A stretch of DNA of 64,000 bases from Planctomycetaceae bacterium (GTDB taxonomy: Bacteria; Planctomycetota; Planctomycetia; Pirellulales; Pirellulaceae), in assembly GCA_012729315.1 (NCBI GenBank), contig JAAYDI010000061.1:1-64000 (forward strand), given 5' to 3'. A program made the position numbers and the translations under genes. Below are positions 51,870-61,034 of the stretch, piece after piece. Numbering within the stretch: position 1 is the stretch's first letter; every line of letters begins with the position of its first letter. Below the pieces are notes generated by a model. That model had not been told where the DNA came from. It was given only the letters and a program-made list of their open reading frames with translations, and ran no database searches.

Positions 51870-52802
51870 ATGATGCGTGCAATTCTGGCCAGCCCGCGAG
51901 GGTTTTGTGCGGGCGTGAACATGGCGATTGAGAGTCTGGACCTGGCGATCCAGGTGTTCGGGACCCCGATCTACGTGTACCACGAGATTGTCCACAACCG
52001 GCACGTGGTCGCTGCGTTTCGCGACAAGGGCGCTGTGTTCGTCAACCGGATCGACGACGTGCCGCCCGGTGCCACGCTGCTGTTCTCCGCGCACGGCGTG
52101 TCGCCGGACGTCCGGCGGCAGGCGTCGCAGCGGCAACTGCGCACGATCGACGCCACGTGTCCGCTGGTCATCAAGGTGCATCGCGAAGCGCTCCGCTTCG
52201 CACAGGATGGGTATACGATCCTCCTGATCGGACACGAAGGGCACGACGAGGTGATTGGCACCATGGGCGAGGCGCCGGCAGCCATTCGCCTGGTGGAGAA
52301 CGAGGCGAGCGTGGACCAGCTGGATCTGCCGGCCGACGCGAAAGTGGCCTACCTGACCCAGACGACTCTGAGCGTGGACGACGCGGAGCGGATCATTCAA
52401 CGGCTGCGCGGACGCTTCCCGCAGCTCGTCGGACCCCCGCACGACGACATCTGCTACGCGACTCAGAACCGGCAGCAGGCCGTCCGTTCACTGGCGCGCG
52501 AGGCTGATGTGGTGCTGGTCGTCGGGAGCCAGAACAGCTCGAACAGCCAGCGGCTGCAGGAGCTGGCCCGCGAATGTGGGGTCGATGCCTACCTGATCGA
52601 CAGCGCTCAGGACATGCGTCCGGAGTGGCTGGCGGGCAAACGCACCGTGTTGGTCACGGCCGGCGCCAGCGCCCCGGAATCTGTCGTCCAGCAGTGCGTG
52701 GAGCACCTCCGCGACCGCTATGGAGCGGCGATCGAATACCGGTCGCTCCATAGCGAAGAGGTCCATTTCCCGCTCCCCCGCGAGTTGCGCGCGTACCGCT
52801 GA
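51870..52802 (+). CDS. ispH: 4-hydroxy-3-methylbut-2-enyl diphosphate reductase
   Basis: A 310-residue [4Fe-4S] enzyme that makes IPP and DMAPP in the last step of the MEP isoprenoid pathway. Cluster cysteines are in RGFCAGV (Cys13), IDATCPLVIK (near 97) and DDICYATQNRQ (near 195). Other motifs: VYVYHEIVHNRHVV-like N-terminal segment, SAHGVSPDVR, EGHDEVIGTMGE, VVGSQNSSNSQRL. Two ATGs stand in tandem at 51870/51873, after GAGG. It follows the phosphorylase by 106 bases and likely shares its transcript. A terminator-like structure lies about 160 bases downstream. Confidence 0.97.
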   Translation: MMRAILASPRGFCAGVNMAIESLDLAIQVFGTPIYVYHEIVHNRHVVAAFRDKGAVFVNRIDDVPPGATLLFSAHGVSPDVRRQASQRQLRTIDATCPLVIKVHREALRFAQDGYTILLIGHEGHDEVIGTMGEAPAAIRLVENEASVDQLDLPADAKVAYLTQTTLSVDDAERIIQRLRGRFPQLVGPPHDDICYATQNRQQAVRSLAREADVVLVVGSQNSSNSQRLQELARECGVDAYLIDSAQDMRPEWLAGKRTVLVTAGASAPESVVQQCVEHLRDRYGAAIEYRSLHSEEVHFPLPRELRAYR

Positions 52803-52958
52803 ACCGGCCGGAAATCCGTCGCAACGGTACAGCTTGTCCAACCGCTGCCGGCGCACCCTCAGGGCGCCAAAAACCACAATCTGTGGCTGCAATTCACCTG
52901 ACCGCTTGCATGGCCCCCCGAAATGGATAGAATCAGCATGTTCGTGAGCTTTCCAAAC

Positions 52959-53029
52959 GGAGGGGCTGGCAGCTTTTGGTTCGACGATTCTGCCCCTCGT
53001 CGACCAAATCGTCGGCCTCTCCTTTTTTT
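52959..53029 (+). terminator. Structured intrinsic terminator or small RNA downstream of ispH
   Basis: An outer stem (52959-52966 with 53015-53022, one G-T pair) encloses an inner hairpin (52976-52987 with 52997-53007, one bulge) and is followed by seven T (53023-53029). An alternative pairing AGGGGC (52961-52966) with GCCCCT (52992-52997) competes with both. Gene ends converge here. It is more elaborate than a simple terminator, so a 3'-derived small RNA is possible. Confidence 0.6.
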
Positions 53030-53075
53030 CTTGCCGCCACTTCTGTCGGCGCGGGGCGAGCTGCTCGGCGAACAG

Positions 53076-53576
53076 TTACAGGCTCAGATAACGGATCAGG
53101 TTGCGCACGGGCTGCCCCGGCTTAAAGAGTTTGGGTTGGCCCATCAGACTGCGTCCCACGACGTATCCGTCGGGCACCTCCGGATCATCGGTCACTGGCC
53201 GCAGCGCTTCGACACGCGGGCCGGGTGTCACCACGGGGGCCGGCACGCTGTATTGCACGACGGGCGCGGGGGCTTGAGTCGCACAGCTGCGCCAGGGGGA
53301 GCCGGCTGGCAGGGGCACCAATTCCGAAGCGGAGATCGCTGCAGGGAGACTCTCGGCCACGGTGGGTGACATGTAACTGGCTCCAACTGTCGTCTGCCGC
53401 ACCAGGGGCGGCTGCGCGATGTGCGCCGGGCTCTGGCAATGCGCGGGTGAAGCGGTCAACACGATCGGCTGCATCCGCTCGTGCGTCTGGGCCACGGCAT
53501 ATTTCAGGCAGCCGGTCGTCACGACTCCGCAGATAACCGCCGCAATATTAGGATGTCTGAGCATCATTGTGAGCAT
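53076..53576 (-). CDS. Planctomycete-type secreted protein
   Basis: A 166-residue protein with a short signal sequence (MLTMMLRHPNIAAVICGVVT, then TGC, possibly a lipobox variant at Cys23). The mature part is Pro/Ala-rich. The C-terminus carries DGYVVGRSLMGQPKLFKPGQ followed by PVRNLIRYLSL. This G-x-P-x-[LY]-x-PGQPVRN ending is one I recognise from conserved small planctomycete exported proteins of unknown function. An AAGGTG site precedes the ATG. Convergent with ispH. Confidence 0.75.
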   Translation of the reverse strand: MLTMMLRHPNIAAVICGVVTTGCLKYAVAQTHERMQPIVLTASPAHCQSPAHIAQPPLVRQTTVGASYMSPTVAESLPAAISASELVPLPAGSPWRSCATQAPAPVVQYSVPAPVVTPGPRVEALRPVTDDPEVPDGYVVGRSLMGQPKLFKPGQPVRNLIRYLSL

Positions 53577-53909
53577 CGTTGCACCTTCTCGATGGTGATG
53601 GAGGAATCAGGACTTGCAGTCCACGAGAGATGCAAGCCGCGTGCCAGAGCAGCCGGCGGCGGTGCCCGATGGCAGATGACACAGCACCAACGGCATGCCC
53701 ACTCACAAGTCGAGCGGTCGTGGACGACGAGCCGTTACGTACCAGCCGCCGTGCCGGCAATCAGCCGCTAAGCCTCTGACGTCCAACGACTTGCCGTGCA
53801 TCTCCCCAATCCCAATCACAGTCCCAATCACCCATCACTCACCATTCGTCATTCGTCATTCGTCATTCGTCATTTCCCCCCCCCTTTTCCCCCGCCGCAT
53901 TTGTAATTT
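53577..53909. other. Intergenic region with tandem heptamers
   Basis: This 333-bp gap between two minus-strand genes has no gene. It contains CCCAATCA-type repeats (about 53808-53835) and four tandem ATTCGTC heptamers (53844-53871, the complement of the AATGACG core of the dispersed repeats), followed by a C9 run. Nothing else was identified. Confidence 0.6.
53844..53874. repeat. Tandem ATTCGTC heptamers (AATGACG family)
   Basis: Four perfect heptamer units plus ATT. This is the simplest form of the repeat whose longer units occur at 8127, 30514, 32392 and 45687. Confidence 0.85.
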
Positions 53910-55388
53910 TTACAAACTGTCGGTGGCGGGCAGGTCCAGCACGAACGTGGTCCCCTGTCGATCGGCGCTGGCGACAGACACGCGACCGCCGTGCAGAGTG
54001 ACGACGCGCCAGCACTTGGAGAGGCCGAATCCCAGGCCGCGACCGGCCTCGCGTCCGGAGAAGAACGGGTCGAAGATGTGGGGGCGCACGTGCGGGGGGA
54101 TGCCGGGTCCGGAGTCGCGGATGGTGATCCGAGCACAGGTGTTGGCATCGGGTTGAGGCTGGGGTGCGTGGGCGACCGAGATGTCGACCTGGCCGTCGGC
54201 GATGAGCGCTTCGAGGGCATTGACACAGACGGCGCGGATGGCGGCCGCCAACTGAGTTGCATCGGCCTCGATCACGAGCGTCTCGACGCCCCCCTGACGC
54301 ACGATGCGTGAGCCCTGCAGCTGTGCGTCGTGCTGCAGCTCAGCGACGACGGTATCGATCAGCTGGACGAGGTCGAGTCGTTCTTTGACCAGCGCTGGAG
54401 GGCGGGCGAAGAGCATCATGTCGGCGATCATCTCGTTGGCCCGGAAGGCCTGGGCGTTGATCGTGGCCAGCATTCGCCGTTTCTCCGCGTCTGACTCCTG
54501 CGCCAGCATCGCCTGGGCACGGGTGGAGATATTGGCCAGCGGATTGTTGATCTCGTGACTGGCCCCGTACGCCAGCTCGCCGAGGGACGCGAGCTTGGCT
54601 TGTTCCAGGGTCTCGTCGAAGTGTTGTTCCAGCTGTTCGAGTCGCCGCAACCGTTCGGTGAGTCGCTGGAGGAAGTGCGGCGTGCCCGCTTCGGTGTTGG
54701 TGCATCCCTGCCACCGCTTGCGGGCCAGGATGGTGTCAACCAGATCCACCTGGCCGACGCGCCGGCCACGGCGCCCGGCCTCGCGCCACAGGTTGCTGGC
54801 ACGCACGACCAGTTGTACGGTTTCGTGCCGGGAAGACCGCGATCGTTCGCGGAGCAGCGTGAGGAGCCAGCCGGGCAGGCATCCGCTGTCGGGCCGGGCG
54901 AGGGAGATCCGCGGCCCGCAGCTGCGCAGCCAGTCGGCCGCGTTGTGGAGCATTCCCAGCAGAAAACCTTCGGCCGCCCGCGCGTCGTCAGCCGCCTGAT
55001 CGGCCGCGAGATTCGCCACGGCGACCGAGTCGGCAGATAGCTCGCGCCAGCGCGACCGCACGTCGCGCAACAGTCCGGCTTCGGCCACCTCACCGTCCGG
55101 CCAATTCAGGGCCGACAGCAGGCGGGTGGCGAGCCAGCGCGCCAGGTCCAACACACATCGCGGAGTGGGACCGCCCATACACCCCATCCAGCAGGCGGCC
55201 CAGAGCGTGAAGGCAGGATCGACCGACATCAGCTCCGCGAGGCCCACCTCACGCGCTGCTGGATCATCGGCCAGCAGACTGCGCGAAAGCTCAAACGATG
55301 CATGGTCGTTGAGCGGCAGAAACCAGACGGAAGGGCCCGAACTCAGACCCGGCAACCGGGCAACGTACCTGGCCGGATCCTTGTTCAC
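53910..55388 (-). CDS. Sensor histidine kinase with HDOD-like N-terminus
   Basis: A 492-residue soluble histidine kinase. The first about 240 residues are helical and resemble an HDOD-type domain (LLADDPAAREVGLAELMSVD), typical of a planctomycete kinase group. The dimerisation helix carries phosphoacceptor His near 277 in ELAYGASHEINNPLANIST. ATPase motifs: N-box AVCVNALEAL, G1 RDSGPGIPP, F-box HIFDPFFSG, G2 GLGFGLSKC. Start taken as GTG 55388 with GGGGGAG seven bases upstream; GTG 55412 is too near its site. It follows the response regulator gene by 101 bases; together they form a two-component system. No membrane helix, so it senses a cytosolic cue. Confidence 0.9.
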   Translation of the reverse strand: MNKDPARYVARLPGLSSGPSVWFLPLNDHASFELSRSLLADDPAAREVGLAELMSVDPAFTLWAACWMGCMGGPTPRCVLDLARWLATRLLSALNWPDGEVAEAGLLRDVRSRWRELSADSVAVANLAADQAADDARAAEGFLLGMLHNAADWLRSCGPRISLARPDSGCLPGWLLTLLRERSRSSRHETVQLVVRASNLWREAGRRGRRVGQVDLVDTILARKRWQGCTNTEAGTPHFLQRLTERLRRLEQLEQHFDETLEQAKLASLGELAYGASHEINNPLANISTRAQAMLAQESDAEKRRMLATINAQAFRANEMIADMMLFARPPALVKERLDLVQLIDTVVAELQHDAQLQGSRIVRQGGVETLVIEADATQLAAAIRAVCVNALEALIADGQVDISVAHAPQPQPDANTCARITIRDSGPGIPPHVRPHIFDPFFSGREAGRGLGFGLSKCWRVVTLHGGRVSVASADRQGTTFVLDLPATDSL

Positions 55389-55489
55389 CCACTCACTCCC
55401 CCGGCGCGCCACCTCCGGCTACGCCAGCGGTGCCACGCGCGATGTCCGTGCCGCGTGGCACTCAGTTCAAAGGCTGCACTGACCCGGCG

Positions 55490-56077
55490 TCAGCTGGCCA
55501 ACGCACGCTCCATTTCCAGCAGGTCACAGGCCCGGTCCAGAAGGCGGTCGACCGTGAACGGCTTGTGCATGAAATCGTCCGCACCGGCCGCCTTCAGATC
55601 CGCCACCTTCCCCTGCTCCACCATCCCGGAAATGCAGATGATCTTGACCGACTCCAACGTGCTGTCGCTCCGTACACGCTGGCAGACTTCCTTGCCATTG
55701 ATGTCGGGCAACATGACGTCCAGAATCACCAGGTCGGGCCGGAACTCCTTGACCAACATGCCCGCGTCAAACCCGTTGTTGGCCAGCCGGATGTCGAACC
55801 GCCCATCCCGCTCAAACACGTCCGCCAACAGCTCCACCAGCTCCTCGTCGTCATCGACGATCAGGACCTTGCGTTTTCCGCTCTCCAACGCATCGGTCGG
55901 TATGCCGTTGTCCCGCATGAACGCGAACAGCTGGTCACGCGGAATCCTCCGAAACCGGCTGCCCGGGACGCGGAATCCCTTCAACGATCCATTGTCGAAG
56001 CAACGGATAATCGTCTGCTGGCTAACCTTACAGATCTTGGCCGCTTCCCCGGTGGTAAAGACAGTTTTCGTAGACAT
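55490..56077 (-). CDS. Response regulator with N-terminal MerR-like DNA-binding domain
   Basis: A 195-residue protein with inverted domain order. Residues 1-60 are an excisionase/MerR-type helix-turn-helix (TTGEAAKICKVSQQTIIRCF, wing GSLKGFRVPGSRFRRIPRDQ). Residues 70-190 are a receiver domain with acidic pocket D75-D77 (VLIVDDDEEL), phosphoacceptor D120 (LVILDVMLPD), S150 and K172 (HKPF). Most response regulators have the DNA-binding domain after the receiver. It is the first gene of the operon with the histidine kinase at 53910-55388 and has a strong promoter and long leader upstream. Confidence 0.93.
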   Translation of the reverse strand: MSTKTVFTTGEAAKICKVSQQTIIRCFDNGSLKGFRVPGSRFRRIPRDQLFAFMRDNGIPTDALESGKRKVLIVDDDEELVELLADVFERDGRFDIRLANNGFDAGMLVKEFRPDLVILDVMLPDINGKEVCQRVRSDSTLESVKIICISGMVEQGKVADLKAAGADDFMHKPFTVDRLLDRACDLLEMERALAS

Positions 56078-56233
56078 GGCGATGAACCATCCCTCCTCGT
56101 TGATGGCTGGGCTAGCGTGCTCAAGGGCCCCTGAATGGCCATAGCTACCGCTGGATATGCGAGCCCTCGTGACTTCCCTGTCCTGCGACGTCGCTGCTAG
56201 CCTCTAGCTCCCTCGTTAGTTAAGTCCCGCGGT

Positions 56234-56310
56234 GTGTGCAGTTAGCACACCTCCCTGAACCGCTTCATTTGGCAAGCTCGTCCGGTTCTTCCGAAATTAC
56301 CGAACTTGCC
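56234..56310 (-). promoter_or_regulatory. Two hairpins in the RR-HK leader RNA
   Basis: The first, starting about five bases after the expected transcript start, is closed by GGCAAG/CTTGCC with an inner TTCGG/CCGGA helix (56271-56310). The second has a 6-bp stem and a 5-nt loop (56234-56250). They precede a GGAGG site near the response regulator start. Confidence 0.45.
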
Positions 56311-56320
56311 AGCCGCAGAG

Positions 56321-56348
56321 ATTATACAACTCTCCCGATAACAGTCAA
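56321..56348 (-). promoter_or_regulatory. Strong sigma70 promoter of the two-component operon
   Basis: On the minus strand TTGACT (complement of 56343-56348), a 16-base spacer, consensus TATAAT (complement of 56321-56326). Eleven of twelve consensus positions match. Confidence 0.7.
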
Positions 56349-56483
56349 GATTGATGTGTCGCACGTAAAGCCATACCTCAACGCAACTTACGACACGACA
56401 CAAGGAATGGCGGTAAAATCTGCGCTGCGGACGAGGACCGATTTTCGCCCGTCTGATTCGCGAACTTGGAGACGCTGCGGCAA

Positions 56484-58346
56484 CTACACGCGAGGCGAAT
56501 TCGAGCGGCTGTCGGAGCGGTTCTGGAGGTAAGCGATCAGCAGTGCGACGTCGGCCGGCGTGATGCCGCTGATGCGACTGGCCTGATCGAGCGTCACGGG
56601 TCGGATCTTGGCCAGTTTCTGGCGTGCCTCAGTGCGGAGATGCGCGAGCTGGCTGAAGTCGAACCCTTCAGGAATTCGGCGGCTGGCCAACCGCCGTTGG
56701 CGTTCCACCTGCTCGAACTGGCGGTGAATGTACCCGGCGTACTTCACGTCGTACACGACCTGGGTAGCGACCTCCTCGCGGACCTGGGCGAGTTCGGGGA
56801 CCTGCGCGATCAGCTCATGCCAGCCAACTTCCGGTCGGCGCAGGAGTTTGGTCAGCGACATATCGTCCCACCGTCGCGCGTCGAGCAGGCGGATGACGCG
56901 CTCAATGTCGCGTTCTTTCGCCTGCAGGCGCTGCCAGCGCACCTCGTCGACGAGTCCCATCTGGTGCGCCAGCGGGGTGAGACGCCGATCCGCATTGTCT
57001 TGGCGCAGCAACAGCCGGTACTCGGCCCGGCTGGTGAACATCCGATACGGTTCGTCCACGCCCCGGGTGACCAGGTCATCGATCATGACCCCGATGTACG
57101 CCTGATCACGGCGGAGGACGAGCGGCTCGGAATGGCGGAGGCAGGCGACGGCATTCGCGCCGGCGACCAGACCTTGGGCGGCTGCCTCCTCATAGCCGGT
57201 TGTGCCATTGATCTGGCCCGCGAGGAAGAGCCCGGCCACAACCTTGCTCTCGAGCGTCGGGCGGAGTTGATCGGGGGGGCAGTAGTCGTATTCGATGGCA
57301 TAGCCATAGCGCATGACCTGGGCATGCTGCAGTCCCGGAATCAAGCGGAACATGGCGTCCTGCACATCGCGCGGCAGGCCGGTGGAGATGCCGTTGACAT
57401 ACACCTCGAGTGTGTTCCGGCCCTCCGGTTCCAGGAACAGCTGGTGCGAGTCACGTTCACCGAACCGCACGACTTTGGCTTCGATCGAGGGGCAGTAGCG
57501 TGGCCCGGTCGACTGGATCTGGCCGCTGAACATGGGAGCGTGATCGAGATTGGCGCGGATCAGCTCGTGCACGGCCGCGTTGGTGTGGGTGATCCAGCAT
57601 GGGAGCTGGTCGACCTGCAGGCGGTCGGTGAGAAACGAGAACGGCTGCGGCTGCGCATCGCCGGGCTGCATCTCCGTCTGCGAGTAGTCGATGGTGCGTC
57701 CGTTGAGTCGTGCGGGCGTGTCGGTCTTGAACCGTTCGACGCGCATCCCCAAACGCACCAGCGCGGCGCTGAGTCCCCGGGTGGTCCCCTCCCCTGCACG
57801 CCCTCCTTCGATCTGGGTCTCTCCAGTGTGCATGATTGCCTGCAGGAAGGTGCCTGTGGTCAGGACGACCGCCGGCGCTTTGTACGTGGCGCCGCCCCGT
57901 ACGCGGACTCCCAGTACACGGGCCTGCACGCCACTGCGCTCCGTCCACACCTCCGTCACGAGGTCTATCACCGTCTCCTGGCGCAGCGCCACGTTGCCTT
58001 GCCGCTCCACACAGTGTTTGACGGACTCCTGATAGGCCCGTTTGTCCGCCTGTGCCCGGGGACCGTGCATCGCCGGTCCCTTGCGCCGATTGAGCATGCG
58101 GAACTGGATCCCGGTGGCGTCGATCACCCGGCCCATCGCTCCGCCCAACGCATCGATCTCGCGCACGAGATGCCCCTTGGCCACGCCGCCGATGGCCGGA
58201 TTGCAGCTCATCTGAGCCACCGTGTCCAGATTCGTGGTTAACAGGGCTACGCGGGCCCCCATCCGCGCGGCCGCCAACGCCGCCTCAGTCCCGGCGTGCC
58301 CCGCGCCAACCACGATCACATCGTATTCATAGTCCGCCTGTCCCAT
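56484..58346 (-). CDS. mnmG: tRNA uridine-5-carboxymethylaminomethyl modification enzyme MnmG
   Basis: A 620-residue FAD-dependent enzyme which, with MnmE, modifies the wobble uridine of several tRNAs. Motifs: [20 protein letters not shown] (FAD binding), [87 protein letters not shown]. The C-terminal MnmE-interacting helical domain is complete ([18 protein letters not shown]-like end). The ATG at 58346 gives [14 protein letters not shown]; the upstream helicase stop lies within its first codons (20-base overlap), so the pair is cotranscribed. mnmE is not in the window. Confidence 0.97.
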   Translation of the reverse strand: MGQADYEYDVIVVGAGHAGTEAALAAARMGARVALLTTNLDTVAQMSCNPAIGGVAKGHLVREIDALGGAMGRVIDATGIQFRMLNRRKGPAMHGPRAQADKRAYQESVKHCVERQGNVALRQETVIDLVTEVWTERSGVQARVLGVRVRGGATYKAPAVVLTTGTFLQAIMHTGETQIEGGRAGEGTTRGLSAALVRLGMRVERFKTDTPARLNGRTIDYSQTEMQPGDAQPQPFSFLTDRLQVDQLPCWITHTNAAVHELIRANLDHAPMFSGQIQSTGPRYCPSIEAKVVRFGERDSHQLFLEPEGRNTLEVYVNGISTGLPRDVQDAMFRLIPGLQHAQVMRYGYAIEYDYCPPDQLRPTLESKVVAGLFLAGQINGTTGYEEAAAQGLVAGANAVACLRHSEPLVLRRDQAYIGVMIDDLVTRGVDEPYRMFTSRAEYRLLLRQDNADRRLTPLAHQMGLVDEVRWQRLQAKERDIERVIRLLDARRWDDMSLTKLLRRPEVGWHELIAQVPELAQVREEVATQVVYDVKYAGYIHRQFEQVERQRRLASRRIPEGFDFSQLAHLRTEARQKLAKIRPVTLDQASRISGITPADVALLIAYLQNRSDSRSNSPRV

Positions 58347-60195
58347 GCTCCAATCGTGACACATGAGCAAGCGTGTCGGAAGACCGCTCGAACCCGACGG
58401 GACTCGTGCCAACTCGTTTGACGGGTGCAGGGACGGGCAGGTTGAAGAGGCCGAAGATCTGTTCTTGCGTGAGTCCCAGGTTATCGGGCCCACCGGCTTC
58501 CGAGAACACGGCGGCGGCCAATTGACGTTTCTCTTCGAGCACCTGCTGGATCCGTTCTTCAATGGTGCCCCGCGTGAGCATGCGGGTGACCGTAACGGGG
58601 CCCGTGGCTCCGATGCGATGCGCCCGGTTGATGGCCTGGTCTTCAACGGCCGGGTTCCACCAGCGGTCGAACAGGAACACGTAGTTGCAGAACTGCAGGT
58701 TCAGTCCGACACTGCCCGCGCCGTAGCTCATCAGCAGGACGTGATGGTTGGGGTTCGTGCGGAACTGAGCGATGGTTTGATCGCGACGGCGGGAGGGGAT
58801 TTTGCCGTGGTATTCCAGCGGACCGAACCGGGCCAGGCGTTGGCTCATGATTTCGATTGTCTGGACCCACTGGCTGAACACAATGGCCTTCTTGCCGCTG
58901 GCCGCGACTTCTTCCAGATCCGCTTCCAGGCGTTCCAGTTTGCTGCTCGAGCCGGTCATGGGATCGAAGTTGCAGATCTGCTTGAGTCGCAGGACGAGTT
59001 CAAACACATGCTGGATGGTCAGTGCTTCGCCGAGGCGCGACAGCCGCACGACGCCCTGCTCTTCGGCAGCTCGATACGCTTCTTCCTGTTCGCAGGTGAG
59101 TTCCAGATCGGCATCGCGGTAGAGTTTGGGCGGCAGATCGGTCAGGACGGCATCTTTGCTGCGGCGGAGCACGTAATCGCGTGCGGCGCGGCCGATGCGC
59201 CGTGCCTGCATATTACTGTTGAGATGGCCGGGCAGCAGGAAGTCGAAGATAGCCACCAGGTCTTCAGGGCTGTTCTCGATGGGGGTGCCGGTCAGCGCCC
59301 ACGAACGCGTGCGTGAGATGGAGCGTGCCACCTGGCTGGTCGTGCTGGATCGGTTCTTGATCCGCTGCGCTTCGTCGAGCACAACAAGGTCAAACTGCAG
59401 TTGCCGGCCGCACAGCACGTCCGCGTCGCGTAGCAACAATTCGTAGTTGGCGATCTTGACCGGCACCTGGTCCTGCTGCCACTGCCACCGCCGCCGCGTC
59501 TGATCCCCTTCAATCACACTCACGGGCAGTTCCGGCGCCCAGTGGGCGAACTCGCGCTGCCAGTTCGTGACGAGCGGTTTGGGGCAGACCAGCAGGACCG
59601 ACCGAATCTCACCACTGCGCAGCAGCAGCCGCGCCGCGGTGATGGCCTGCATCGTCTTGCCCAACCCCATTTCGTCTGCCAGGATCGCCGCGTACCGCGG
59701 ATAGAGGAACGCGATCCCCTGGTACTGATACGCAAACGGCTGGTTGGGAAAGGTCAGCTGGCCGGAGTTCACCAGCGACTCGAGCGGCGGCTGGAGCAGG
59801 TAGTACAACCGATCCTGCAGCTTGACGATGTCGCGTGGAGGCTGGAATCGCGTGCGGGCCGGCAGCGACTTCGTCACGTCCGACACACGGGCCGCGGCGA
59901 CCGGCCGAGGCGGTCCGGCCGGCGGGCAGTTCGCCGGCAGTTCTGGAAACATGTAGCTGCGCACAGACACAGGCGTCTGGGTGATCTGCACCGAGAGTGC
60001 CCGGGTGGGAGCCGGCTCAAGCGGTATGTGGGCAACGTCAATCCGGGCTTCCCGCCGCAGCGCCGTCAGCCACCCGGTGGCAAAGCAGGCCACGGGCACT
60101 GACAGATCAGCCCTCACGATGCGCAGCGGTGCCTCCGCGGAGGTTCGCGGCGCGGCAGGCGGTTTGCCAGACGTTTGCGACTCGCACATCGGCAT
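58327..60195 (-). CDS. SNF2-family DNA helicase-like ATPase
   Basis: A 622-residue Swi2/Snf2 ATPase. Motif I is [11 protein letters not shown] (about 173-183), motif [10 protein letters not shown] (about 272-279), motif [12 protein letters not shown], then the C-terminal domain with [23 protein letters not shown] and motif [17 protein letters not shown]. The first 150 residues include a Pro-rich part and no SWIM zinc finger. Such bacterial proteins remodel nucleoprotein or assist transcription; the exact role is unknown. It overlaps mnmG by 20 bases and starts 18 bases after the hypothetical gene at 60214. The start codon (ATG 60195) lacks a clear ribosome binding site. Confidence 0.93.
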   Translation of the reverse strand: MPMCESQTSGKPPAAPRTSAEAPLRIVRADLSVPVACFATGWLTALRREARIDVAHIPLEPAPTRALSVQITQTPVSVRSYMFPELPANCPPAGPPRPVAAARVSDVTKSLPARTRFQPPRDIVKLQDRLYYLLQPPLESLVNSGQLTFPNQPFAYQYQGIAFLYPRYAAILADEMGLGKTMQAITAARLLLRSGEIRSVLLVCPKPLVTNWQREFAHWAPELPVSVIEGDQTRRRWQWQQDQVPVKIANYELLLRDADVLCGRQLQFDLVVLDEAQRIKNRSSTTSQVARSISRTRSWALTGTPIENSPEDLVAIFDFLLPGHLNSNMQARRIGRAARDYVLRRSKDAVLTDLPPKLYRDADLELTCEQEEAYRAAEEQGVVRLSRLGEALTIQHVFELVLRLKQICNFDPMTGSSSKLERLEADLEEVAASGKKAIVFSQWVQTIEIMSQRLARFGPLEYHGKIPSRRRDQTIAQFRTNPNHHVLLMSYGAGSVGLNLQFCNYVFLFDRWWNPAVEDQAINRAHRIGATGPVTVTRMLTRGTIEERIQQVLEEKRQLAAAVFSEAGGPDNLGLTQEQIFGLFNLPVPAPVKRVGTSPVGFERSSDTLAHVSRLEHGTGGL

Positions 60196-60213
60196 CGTGG
60201 TCCAGTGACGGCA

Positions 60214-60828
60214 TCAGTGACTGCTGGCGCGCGCCTCGTCGATCGCTTCGCGGATCCTGTGGAACGGCTCGTCCATCTCGATCTGGCCGGCGAAGTGCGC
60301 CCACTGCTCAACCAGATACGGCTCGTCCTCAGGACATTCAGCTAGCACGGCAACGCGGTAACTCCCGAGTGGGAACGCATGCAAGGGAGCCCCCCCCGAG
60401 CCGGACGCCACACGGACCACCCCGCCAATGGCTGTTTCGCCGGCTGCATGTAGGGCGGAATGCGGGCCAGCGTCATCCGTTTCCGGTGTCGGCGCCGGCG
60501 GGTCGAGGACGAGCGCCATGGGAGTGTCCACCACGAATCGGGCGGCCATGGCAGGTGGGCAGTCAGTGAGCACGATTCTGGGCGCTGCCTTGGATTTCTC
60601 GAGCAGCGTCTGCCCGATGCGTTCGCCACACAGGTAGGGATCGAGCGTCGGTCCGTAGAGGATTTCCTGCGCGCGATTGGCGCGTACGGGGGCCGTGCAG
60701 TGGAACTCCAGCGGACGTCCCAGCGAGTTGAGGACCAGGTACCCGCCGAGCAGCCCCTGGTCCGCATCGCGCGCGACCGTCAGGAATCCGATAGCAGGCA
60801 ATGACTTTTGGCCGACCGATCGAATCAT
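60214..60828 (-). CDS. Conserved hypothetical protein upstream of SNF2 gene
   Basis: A 204-residue protein starting MIRSVGQKSLPAIGFLTVAR. It has mixed strands and helices, with DQGLLGGYLVLNSLGRPLEF, LYGPTLDPYLCGERIGQTLL, and PRIVLTDCPPAM. No signal peptide, membrane helix or catalytic motif is recognised. I believe related proteins precede SNF2 genes in other planctomycetes, but this is memory, not a search. It is the first gene of a three-gene minus-strand operon with SNF2 and mnmG. A TTG start at 60843 would add five residues. Confidence 0.75.
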   Translation of the reverse strand: MIRSVGQKSLPAIGFLTVARDADQGLLGGYLVLNSLGRPLEFHCTAPVRANRAQEILYGPTLDPYLCGERIGQTLLEKSKAAPRIVLTDCPPAMAARFVVDTPMALVLDPPAPTPETDDAGPHSALHAAGETAIGGVVRVASGSGGAPLHAFPLGSYRVAVLAECPEDEPYLVEQWAHFAGQIEMDEPFHRIREAIDEARASSH

Positions 60829-60977
60829 GTAGTTGTCCGTCAACGCCGCGTGATCCAGTTAGAGTTTCCATCGGGCATTCGACGCGGTTGACTTTAGCGA
60901 TGATCGCGAGTTGGAGACGCGTCCGGCCTGTAAGAACAGGGAGAAGGAACGCGCTGGCAAGCGAGCGAACTGTGCGC

Positions 60978-61005
60978 TCGACATCGGCTCAGGATCGTTT
61001 ATACT
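60978..61005 (+). promoter_or_regulatory. Strong sigma70 promoter of the 61035 gene
   Basis: TCGACA (60978-60983), a 16-base spacer and TATACT (61000-61005), each one mismatch from consensus, about 30 bases before the ATG with a GGAGG site between. Confidence 0.65.
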
Positions 61006-61034
61006 GAGGTATCAGACCTGGAGGAAACATCTGC

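Larger units (their letters stand above)
56078..56483. other. Intergenic region: leader and promoter of the two-component operon
   Basis: This 406-bp gap holds no convincing gene. On the minus strand it carries a near-consensus promoter (56321-56348) and a leader of about 236 nt with two hairpins (56271-56310 and 56234-56250). The part at 56349-56483, next to the mnmG end, shows nothing identifiable. Confidence 0.6.

Noticed and set aside
53800-53910. Possible CRISPR array from the tandem repeats
   Set aside because: Units are 7-8 bp without spacers of constant length, and no cas gene is present.
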